39,360 nucleotides of DNA from CAZVWQ01 sp964631275 (GTDB lineage: Bacteria > Patescibacteriota > JACMRA01), in NCBI GenBank assembly GCA_964631275.1, contig CAZVWQ010000012.1:1-39360 (forward strand), written 5' to 3'. The position numbers were made by a program, and so were the translations under genes. This document shows, piece by piece, positions 33,901-39,360 of this stretch. The notes below the pieces were generated by a model. The model was not told the origin of the DNA and ran no database searches. It saw nothing but the letters and a program-made list of their open reading frames with translations. How positions within the stretch are numbered: the first letter of the stretch is position 1; each line of letters begins with the position of its first letter.

Positions 33901-34628
33901 TCTAGAGACATTAGTTTTTTTTCTAAGTCATTTTTTAGTCTGAGCTGTTCGGAATAAGAATAAGCAATCTGCTCAAGAATTTTTTTGATTAGTTTTTTAC
34001 TAGATCTTTCTTTTATTTTAAACCTAACAATTGGCGTATCTAGAGTTTCTTCTATATATTTAACTTCCATGGCTACATCAGTATGTGACAGTGGAACTCC
34101 GATAGTTGGCGAATATAAGCTAATCCTGTAATCTTTATAAATCAAACCTTTTTGCCATAATTGTCCTAGACCCCACCAGACTGACTCGATATAGTCATTG
34201 TCCATAGTTCGATATTGATCATCCATATCTACCCAGCGACCAATCCTATCGATAACTTTTCTCCACTCAGCGTCATAAGTCAGAACTAGATTTCGACAGG
34301 TTTCGTTGAATTTTTCGATTCCAATTTTTTCAATTTCTCGTTTATCTTTTACACCTAATTTTTTTTCGGCTAACTTTTCGATTGGTACTCCATGGCAATC
34401 CCATCCCCAGCGTCTAGGTACGTACATACCTTTTTGAGTTCGATACCTAAGCATACTATCTTTCATCTGAGAAACTAAAATATGTCCCCAGTGAGGCAAT
34501 CCAGTAGCAAATGGTGGCCCATCATAAAAAACATACGGCTCTTTAATTAAGTTTTCTTTAACACTTTTCTCAAAGATTTGATTTTCTTTCCAGTATTTAA
34601 TTACTTCTAATTCTGTTTTTAGATACAT
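30981..34628 (-). CDS. ileS: isoleucyl-tRNA synthetase, enlarged
   Basis: This 1215-residue class I synthetase charges tRNA-Ile. It has HWGH (46-49, the HIGH motif), the editing-domain motif LSWTTTPWTFPANVALA, and KMSKS at 851-855, followed by an anticodon-binding domain (about 940-1100). The order and the C-terminal domain fit the eukaryote-like (type 2, mupirocin-insensitive) IleRS common in CPR. It is 150 or more residues longer than usual for two visible reasons. A Lys/Glu-rich coiled-coil insert lies just before the editing motif (about 210-310), and an insert of about 100 residues lies between NPLPLW (about 588) and LLDLHRPYIDDI (about 748). In that second region the usual CxxC zinc knuckle is absent. 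It is monocistronic on the minus strand. Confidence 0.93.
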   Translation of the reverse strand: MYLKTELEVIKYWKENQIFEKSVKENLIKEPYVFYDGPPFATGLPHWGHILVSQMKDSMLRYRTQKGMYVPRRWGWDCHGVPIEKLAEKKLGVKDKREIEKIGIEKFNETCRNLVLTYDAEWRKVIDRIGRWVDMDDQYRTMDNDYIESVWWGLGQLWQKGLIYKDYRISLYSPTIGVPLSHTDVAMEVKYIEETLDTPIVRFKIKERSSKKLIKKILEQIAYSYSEQLRLKNDLEKKLMSLERVNTKRATGIMEGGDPRFEGVQWGNLRTDSESLTEAKELQSQYEIVLENIDTLTELKKILNKNYDISLLSWTTTPWTFPANVALAIGQDIEYSMYYLGATSEIVILAENRAVPVLTLQLHEAVINSPDIAEKIKTIEDSSEYFQLLGVDIKKIVSFKGKDLEGIDYQPLFETNEKIESYEQKANLYKVYAAEFVGDETGTGIVQIAPAYGQDDFDLKKERNLPILTCLNEHGEIKQDLNEELKLASGKFFTEANPIINQILDKKGLLFTIVKFSHRVPIYDRDGGKIYYSAQKSWFIGETKLKAKSLELNEQINWYPETLKHGRFGNGLETAPDWSISRSRYWGNPLPLWQNQDKSRQIFVDTLDKLEKHSVNPIYKILNSRNLNPDTYQDTQVVVFTDSQTKLPLGINATQYRSKILAELRKEKNPDINVFAEYAQGMLEEIVNLFGKYNVVQTLLDDNEQKLWTTWLLTLHPDSKKVSQSFYFYQKVKQEIDEYKPYGEVRLLDLHRPYIDDIILKDEVGNIYTRVPDVLDTWVDSGSMPFASWHYPFENQKFVEENIPADWILEAQDQTRGWFRVLHVLSTGIFNKPAFKNVNSHGLVLAADGRKMSKSKQNFTDPNILLDKFGADSVRNYLLSSTLLDLDSLSFKDEDLQTFFRETTLLLSNSLKFIEYVFQTNPGSYPRSFKHPLNRWWLAYTEDFVAQVDNFMNTYQPQKASRLVIPYIRDFSTWYIRRSKDLLDDNGLEIAGCLRSTMSLFARAVASLQPFNAEKIWQVVRLDTDPESVHLTDYPLSNKITPKMQGLLAKMSQIRELVSEIHAARKEKQVRVRQPLYADFSQFDWEEEFKDLVSKECNLLQKDLSRTEGEIFEKRSDFGFIKVDLIIDKDLGVLGFVRDFERSVQAFRKQEGYRAGETVSMKWMPANIENEDVYNEVIKKVDWEKLCVEIKWVEKLDSENSKSFKVKDLVDILVD

Positions 34629-34740
34629 AGTTTTTTTGACTTTAGGTTATCTAATAGTAGACTGCAAAATTTAGTTTAGTCAAGAAAGGTAACAAAAAAA
34701 ATTTAGATTAAAAAATAACTAAGTAATTATAGTCAATCCA

Positions 34741-34837
34741 TATCAATTTTTACTTTTACATTAAAAATAGGCTTTTTAATTAGAACTAAACTAGATTTTT
34801 TATAAATTTTTATAAAACAGAAAAGATTTGAGTATAT
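34741..34837 (-). repeat. dispersed repeat family E, copy 2
   Basis: The reverse complement aligns with 9131-9220 through its whole length, with small indels. It directly abuts the 3' end of the gene ending at 34839. Confidence 0.6.
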
Positions 34838-34838
34838 T

Positions 34839-35135
34839 TTATTTATCTCGTCTTTTATTTTTATTTTCTAGGCTTGCAAAACCTTTTTTTAGCTCTTTAG
34901 ATATTATATACAAACCACTAAAAATCAAAATTCCAGCCAAAAGTTGGCTATCAATTAAATCTTTTACAGAAATTCGTTCAAAAATAAAAAATAATTCAAA
35001 AATTGATTTAAATAAATTAAAGACAAAAACCAAACCCAAACCTAAAATCCAAAAAGCCAAAAATAAGCCAAGTAAAAATATAGTTGTTAAAGTTATTAAC
35101 CAAAAAGTTGTAGATTCAAGAATTCGACGCAACAT
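34839..35135 (-). CDS. small membrane protein
   Basis: This 98-residue protein has two or three hydrophobic spans: 11-42 (long, possibly two tight helices) and 65-82. A Lys/Arg-rich C-terminal tail (ENKNKRRDK) indicates a cytoplasmic C-terminus. I recognise no family. The opposite strand is also open here, but the minus reading has the hydrophobic layout and starts 7 bp after the stop of the upstream gene, so it is taken as the real one. Confidence 0.6.
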   Translation of the reverse strand: MLRRILESTTFWLITLTTIFLLGLFLAFWILGLGLVFVFNLFKSIFELFFIFERISVKDLIDSQLLAGILIFSGLYIISKELKKGFASLENKNKRRDK

Positions 35136-35142
35136 TGTATTT

Positions 35143-35664
35143 TTATTTTAAAATTTCTTGATTGCCTTCGTCTATTTTATTTGAGGTTTTTTTGGCCATA
35201 GAGCTTAAAACTCCATATTCAGAACGGCTCCAAATACTCAAATTTTGTTTAGTATCAGTGTGTAAGGTAACAAAAATAATTTTATTTTCTTCTAAAATCC
35301 AATTAACCACAGTCAAGTTATTGTCTTTGAACTTGTGAGATAAAGAGTTTTTTTGACTTAGTGCTCCCTGAATCTCTCTTTGATTTAGCGGACTTGCAAA
35401 TATTTCCCAATTAGCATCCTTAAAATAAATTTCTTTATCTGGGGTAAAAAACAAATTAGGTTTAAGAGAAATTGTCTCTGGCCAAAAATGAGTCATAACC
35501 TCGCAACCAATAGGTTTATCATGACTAAAAAAACTAATAAAATGAGAAGCACCAATAATTGCCACCTTAGCTAGTAAGTTAAAGTGAGTATTAAATACCA
35601 TCTGAGCAGCATAAACCTCACTAAACTTAGATGCATCAAAATATTTTCCAGTATACCAGAACAC
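35143..35664 (-). CDS. conserved-looking unknown protein, weak DUF2617 resemblance
   Basis: This 173-residue soluble protein has YFDASKFSEV at the start, VAIIGASHFISFF near residue 35, and LEENKIIFVTLHTDTKQNLSIWSRS near the end. The order 'YxDxS ... LGASH ... H(Y)PxTxxLxxTxS' is similar to the DUF2617 family, but I can only claim a weak resemblance. No membrane segment or catalytic motif is seen. It is followed 7 bp later by the small membrane protein, so the two form an operon. Confidence 0.5.
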   Translation of the reverse strand: MFWYTGKYFDASKFSEVYAAQMVFNTHFNLLAKVAIIGASHFISFFSHDKPIGCEVMTHFWPETISLKPNLFFTPDKEIYFKDANWEIFASPLNQREIQGALSQKNSLSHKFKDNNLTVVNWILEENKIIFVTLHTDTKQNLSIWSRSEYGVLSSMAKKTSNKIDEGNQEILK

Positions 35665-36001
35665 TTGTAATTTTTTGTTTTTGTTAATTATACCTCAGAA
35701 ACCTTTTTTTGTAATTCAAAAACTTTTATTTATAGATAATAGAATCAAAATTATGAATTTAGTTAATGGGCAAGATTATAATGTTTTATATTATCCCAAA
35801 AATACCAAAAATGTAAATTTGTTCATAAACAATGTGATTGATAGGTTGTAGATTATTAATAACTTTTACAAATTATTAAAAAATAAGAGGTTTAGTTTAT
35901 TTAAGGTAAAAATAGTTATTTTAGACGTGCAAAAACTGTTTTAATTTTTTTACTAATCTTAAAAATGTTATAAACTTAAGCAAAAATCTAAGCTAACTTA
36001 G
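35665..36001. other. 337-bp spacer with a possible 32-codon gene
   Basis: AT-rich spacer between two minus-strand genes. The only notable content is the short plus-strand frame at 35753-35851. No repeats were recognised. Confidence 0.35.
35753..35851 (+). CDS. possible 32-residue peptide or truncated gene start
   Basis: ATG at 35753 opens a frame reading MNLVNGQDYNVLYYPKN and ending in NNVIDRL before TAG. The sequence is balanced in composition, unlike chance AT-rich frames, and TATAGATAAT precedes it. It could be a microprotein or the leftover N-terminus of a lost gene. Confidence 0.2.
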   Translation: MNLVNGQDYNVLYYPKNTKNVNLFINNVIDRL

Positions 36002-36316
36002 CTACCTTCGTAAGAAGGCATCAATGAGAGCTTCGAAACCTTTCTTTTGTCTTCTTAAAGTAAAAAATCCTAAAATATTAGCTAGTCCGCTAGTTGCCAT
36101 TCCAACTTTATCAAAGGCTTTACTGCCATTATCTAAAAAGATAATTGCGTTCTCTTCTAGAATATCTAACAATTGTCTAATCTTATTGTTAAGAGTTATT
36201 CCAGCAAAGAAAGCCCATAAAGCAAAAAGTAGTAAAACTAGAACTAGCAGGTTAGCTATAGTTAATGCTGAAAACTGAAGCCAAAAGAATATTTCTTGAA
36301 CTAGTTCTGAATTCAT
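36002..36316 (-). CDS. single-helix membrane protein, family unknown
   Basis: This 104-residue protein has one long N-terminal hydrophobic span (about 17-42, ALTIANLLVLVLLLFALWAFF). A helical stretch follows (NNKIRQLLDILEENAIIFLDNGSKAFDKV) and then a second weak hydrophobic piece (GLANILGFFTLR), with a basic end. The layout is like small DUF948/YtxH-type anchored helices, but no firm match is claimed. It stands alone on the minus strand. Confidence 0.55.
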   Translation of the reverse strand: MNSELVQEIFFWLQFSALTIANLLVLVLLLFALWAFFAGITLNNKIRQLLDILEENAIIFLDNGSKAFDKVGMATSGLANILGFFTLRRQKKGFEALIDAFLRR

Positions 36317-36897
36317 TTTGAATATTTATGTTTATTATTAATAATTAAAACCAAAAAAAAGGTTTTTGGCAAACAGCTTGTGAATCAGTATAAAATGTCT
36401 AATCTCTAGAAGTGACCCTACTTCTAAATCAATAAAGCATAACAATTTTAGAGTTAATTGGAAAAAACAGGGTATAAAAAGACATATTTTCCTTTATTAA
36501 TAATATTAATAAGCAGTTTAGCTTAAAATTATGAATTCAACCTATAAAAATTACTCTAGTTATTTTAGATAAACTATATCTTGTCTTGCTATTATAATTC
36601 AACACACTTTCAAAATTTATATTTTTAAATCTTAAAAACTCATAAAATAGGTTAAAAATTCAATTAAGTTTAGCTCTCTACCTAATTTGATTATGGAGCA
36701 GCCATAACCAGAGTGGATTTAGGAATAATTTTTTATCTTCTAGAACAAAGTTTAGCCCAAATTTTGTATTTACACCTTTGCTTTGATCTTATAATGGAAT
36801 TTTGGCTGTATTTGTGATTGACATTTTAGTTTAAGATAAAGTCTATCTACCTGTCAATAACCTTTTAAATTTTTAAAGAAAAATATCATATAAATGC
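36317..36897. other. 580-bp spacer with family C copy
   Basis: Family C copy 3 occupies 36597-36710. The rest is AT-rich. TTGACA-like and TATAAT-like words occur (near 36595 and 36791) but not in promoter spacing to a gene. No gene seen. Confidence 0.4.
36597..36710 (+). repeat. dispersed repeat family C, copy 3
   Basis: It shares CTTTCAAAATTTA, TATTTTTAAATCT, ATAAAATAG, AATTAAGTTTAGC and TTGATTATGGA with the copies at 22261 and 6486, in order. Confidence 0.5.
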
Positions 36898-37104
36898 TTA
36901 TTTAATCAACCATTTATGACCTCTACCCAAGTCTACCAAGGTTTTGTGCTTACCTCTACCAAAAAGTAAATAAAGCAATAAAGATAAGGGAATACTAATC
37001 ATAAACAAAATATATAATTCTGCTTGAGTTTTTATTAAGTATCTAGGATCATGAAAACGCAAATACTTATTATAAAAGTCAGATATAAATTCAAGTAGAT
37101 TCAT
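36898..37104 (-). CDS. small single-pass membrane protein
   Basis: This 68-residue protein has an N-terminal amphipathic aromatic stretch (FISDFYNKYLRF), a membrane span (about 31-48, YILFMISIPLSLLLYLLF) and a basic C-terminus (GRGKHKTLVDLGRGHKWLIK). The family is unknown. The positive tail after the helix and the varied codons favour a real gene. It is isolated between repeat-bearing spacers. Confidence 0.45.
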   Translation of the reverse strand: MNLLEFISDFYNKYLRFHDPRYLIKTQAELYILFMISIPLSLLLYLLFGRGKHKTLVDLGRGHKWLIK

Positions 37105-37217
37105 AATCTATATTATAACTTATTCTTACTAATTTGGCAAAATAAATTTTATTTTTCTAATTCATGGAAACTCACTAAAAAACCTTTTTTAAAGAAACAT
37201 ATAGCTTCCGCAAAATT

Positions 37218-37309
37218 GATCATGTCTCAAAACCTATTTTTTACTGTTGATTAATATCTATTTTATGAGATTAAAGTTTTGTAAATCTGGCTTATGGGAC
37301 AAGACTATT
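37218..37309 (+). mobile_element. MITE-like hairpin element, family A, copy 2
   Basis: About 90% identical to 14304-14392, same orientation. The left end is ATCATGTCTCAAAACC; the right end read in reverse is AGTCTTGTCCCATAAGCC. It lies between the small membrane gene and the end of xseA. Confidence 0.65.
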
Positions 37310-37401
37310 GATTAAAAATATTACCTATAGGTTTATTAGATTCAAAAACACTAAATAATAATTTATGTAAAACTCTGAAATACTTAAAGTATATTCAAGC
37401 G

Positions 37402-39096
37402 TTAATTAAACTCTAATTTTCCATCATCAAATTCAATTTCGGTTTGTTTATTTTTTTTAAATTGTAACTTTGTGGATACTACTTTACCATCTTGCCAGAT
37501 AATTGCAAACCCTTGAGCTAAGATTTTTTTTGGGTCTTTAGCCTTAATTTGTTCAATAGTCAAACTAAACTCACTTTTATATTGACTAAAATTTTTCTGA
37601 AAAAAAGCTTCTAAAGTTTGCCAGCTAAATTTAGATTGTATTTTGATTTCTTGAATTCTTTGAGTCAGGCTAAATTCTAAATTACTTATACGACCTAAGC
37701 TCAAGTTATTTTCATAAATTCTTTGACCAACTAATCTAATAGAACTTTGCCAGCTAGTTTGGATAGTTTTCTTAATTTCATAAATCAAACTAGATATAAA
37801 CTTATCAACCTCCCTAACTAGACTTCGAGAATTTTCTATTTGATTTTTAATGCGTATAAAAATAACTTGCAATAGCCTAGTAGTAGCCAATTGATACTCT
37901 TCCCTCCGTCGATAAAAATAAGACTGAAAAAAATTAATTAAGCTTGATAATTCGTTCAAAATTTCTTCTCTAGAACTGCTTACCAGCTCAGCTGCTTGAG
38001 ACGGTGTAGAAGCCCTAACATCTGCAACTAACTCGGCTAGAGTTACATCTCTTTCATGACCAATAGCTACGATCGAAGGTTTGTTTAGACTATGAATTTT
38101 ACGGACCACTTTTTCTGAATTAAAAACAATTAAATCATCTTTTGACCCACCACCACGGGTTATTACAATAGTATCAATTGAATACTTTTGGGTTAATTTA
38201 TTGGCTAAGTCTAAACTTTCTAAAAGCTCAAACTCAGCACCAATACCCTGAGTTTTAATTGGTAATAAATAAATCTCAATTCCACCAATACGTCTAGCTA
38301 AAACTTTTTGAAAATCTCCAAAGGCCGCACTGCTAGGGCTAGCTAAAAGTAAAATCTTTTTTGGTAAAGTTTTGAGTTGACGCTTTCTCTCTGTGTCAAA
38401 AAGGCCTTCTTGTTTTAATTTTTGTTCTAGTAGCTTAAGATTTCTGAGTAATTCACCTTCGCCAGTTAATTCTATTTTTTCTAAATCAAAATAAAGTTTA
38501 GAGCTTTTAGATAGCTTGAATTTACCAGTAACCCTGACAGCCAAACCTTCGTTAAGTGGAAAACCGGCCTTAATAATTTTACCAGCAAAAGCCAAACAAT
38601 CTAGCTTAGTATCTTCTCTGTCTTTGATCGAAAAATAATACATTTGGTTGACTGGCCTAACCTCGCTTAATTCACCTTCAATAATATAAGTTTTTTGTGA
38701 GATTTGATTTTTGATTTGGCCTATAGCTTCGCTTACTGTCAGTATGTGTATATCTACGGATTCTTCTGGATTAAATTTACGACTTAATTTATCTACAGTT
38801 GACTCTAATAACAACCAAGTTTGCCTATCTCCTTCATGAACTTGCCATTTTTTGAGTTGCTCCAAAATACTTTTACTTGCAATTAGACCTAACCCAGTAG
38901 CTACCTTTCTTCTAACTTGAATACTACTGTGATTTTGTAAAAGTAACAAATCATTAATGTATTCGACTTTTCGTTGAGTAACAACCCAGTCAATTTGTGG
39001 GAGGATTTCTTTAGCTTTTAGACCCGTAGACAAAAAATCGTTTTCTTGATGATCTAGCTTTGTTTTAGTTATTGTATTAGTAAATAAATCTGGCAT
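37402..39096 (-). CDS. xseA: exodeoxyribonuclease VII large subunit with N-terminal HEAT-like extension
   Basis: This 564-residue protein is XseA, the large subunit of the single-strand-specific exonuclease VII. The OB-fold domain (about 117-215, IIEGELSEVRPVNQMYYFSIKD) is followed by the catalytic domain with the conserved pattern RGGGSKDDL, IGHERDVTLAELVADVRASTPSQAAEL, then a long helical region and a C-terminal beta strand set. The first 110 residues are extra: a polar head and a helical segment (IQVRRKVATGLGLIASKSILEQLKKW) with HEAT-repeat character. XseA normally starts near residue 117 here and is about 400-450 residues long. The small subunit gene xseB is not in the window. The start at 39096 has no Shine-Dalgarno sequence. 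Confidence 0.9.
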   Translation of the reverse strand: MPDLFTNTITKTKLDHQENDFLSTGLKAKEILPQIDWVVTQRKVEYINDLLLLQNHSSIQVRRKVATGLGLIASKSILEQLKKWQVHEGDRQTWLLLESTVDKLSRKFNPEESVDIHILTVSEAIGQIKNQISQKTYIIEGELSEVRPVNQMYYFSIKDREDTKLDCLAFAGKIIKAGFPLNEGLAVRVTGKFKLSKSSKLYFDLEKIELTGEGELLRNLKLLEQKLKQEGLFDTERKRQLKTLPKKILLLASPSSAAFGDFQKVLARRIGGIEIYLLPIKTQGIGAEFELLESLDLANKLTQKYSIDTIVITRGGGSKDDLIVFNSEKVVRKIHSLNKPSIVAIGHERDVTLAELVADVRASTPSQAAELVSSSREEILNELSSLINFFQSYFYRRREEYQLATTRLLQVIFIRIKNQIENSRSLVREVDKFISSLIYEIKKTIQTSWQSSIRLVGQRIYENNLSLGRISNLEFSLTQRIQEIKIQSKFSWQTLEAFFQKNFSQYKSEFSLTIEQIKAKDPKKILAQGFAIIWQDGKVVSTKLQFKKNKQTEIEFDDGKLEFN

Positions 39097-39174
39097 TTAA
39101 GGTTATTTGTGATCTATAGCTTAAAAGATCAAAAAAAGTTTGTAAAGAAAATTTTGATTCATAAATAATCTTAT

Positions 39175-39287
39175 CTTATACCCTTTGGCTAATCGTTACG
39201 GTAATTACTTATTAAGAATTTAGTTTAAACAAGGGGTTTTATTTCTTTATGAAGAATTAAATTTTGGGTAATAGCAAACGTATTGCA
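39175..39287 (-). mobile_element. MITE-like hairpin element, family B, full copy on minus strand
   Basis: The reverse complement aligns end to end with 9255-9370 at about 85% identity by eye. It has the same inverted-arm structure and lies upstream of xseA with no coding capacity. Confidence 0.65.
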
Positions 39288-39360
39288 TATGAATAGTAAT
39301 ATTGTAAAAAGTTTGCAAAAAAAGATTTTTTGATTTATACTAGGGTGTTTTTATATAAAG

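Noticed and set aside
34828..35151. 107-codon plus-strand frame opposite the small membrane gene
   Set aside because: Lys/Pro-rich artefact antisense to a hydrophobic coding sequence; the minus reading has proper helices and 7-bp operon spacing.
1..39360. UGA recoding (code 25) as in Gracilibacteria/Absconditabacteria
   Set aside because: Several genes end properly at TGA (for example near 3294 and 21911) and conserved proteins show no internal TGA, so standard termination fits.
1..39360. tRNA, rRNA or CRISPR array
   Set aside because: No cloverleaf with a GTTCRANYC arm, no rRNA-like conserved sequence, and no regularly spaced direct repeats outside the protein-coding tandem repeat at 15205-15640.

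Overview
The window looks like a chromosomal stretch of an A+T-rich member of the Candidate Phyla Radiation (Patescibacteria). This rests on family content: a Mur ligase with a polytopic membrane N-terminus, a very large eukaryote-like IleRS, an FtsK translocase, a lone TraC/VirB4 N-terminal-like protein, a VirD4-like ATPase without other secretion genes, a V-type ATPase subunit A, and many small membrane-anchored unknowns. Start codons are mostly preceded by A/T-rich leaders without a Shine-Dalgarno sequence. TGA serves as a stop in several genes, so code 25 is not in use. The phylum within CPR cannot be fixed from what I can see.

Layout. 1-3294: partial secreted protein, DsbA-like thioredoxin and membrane Mur ligase. 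3300-3880: a composition-shifted small secreted gene with the only canonical GC-rich terminator. 3917-9779: surface and redox-related genes (propeller-like surface protein, DM13 protein, FMN reductase-like flavoprotein, class I glutamine amidotransferase, DUF1499 protein). 10072-14280: FtsK, a predicted zincin and a TraC-like protein. 15001-17898: surface proteins, one with a 168-bp tandem repeat interrupted by an assembly gap. 17955-24810: a UvrC lacking its N-terminal half, PGK, an alpha/beta hydrolase lacking its nucleophile, and a solitary V-ATPase A subunit. 25135-30740: remnants of three IS families around an ankyrin-repeat protein and a VirD4-like pair. 30981-39096: minus-strand ileS, several small membrane proteins and xseA with an N-terminal extension.

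About 28.2 kb of 39.36 kb (72%) is assignable to genes, which is low for CPR. The long spacers are not random: they hold diverged copies of short dispersed repeats, several of them imperfect hairpins with MITE-like ends, plus IS fragments. One MITE family shares its terminal sequence with the end of the local IS5-like relic. The spacers therefore look like the debris of past IS/MITE expansion. No tRNA, rRNA, CRISPR array or intact mobile element was seen.
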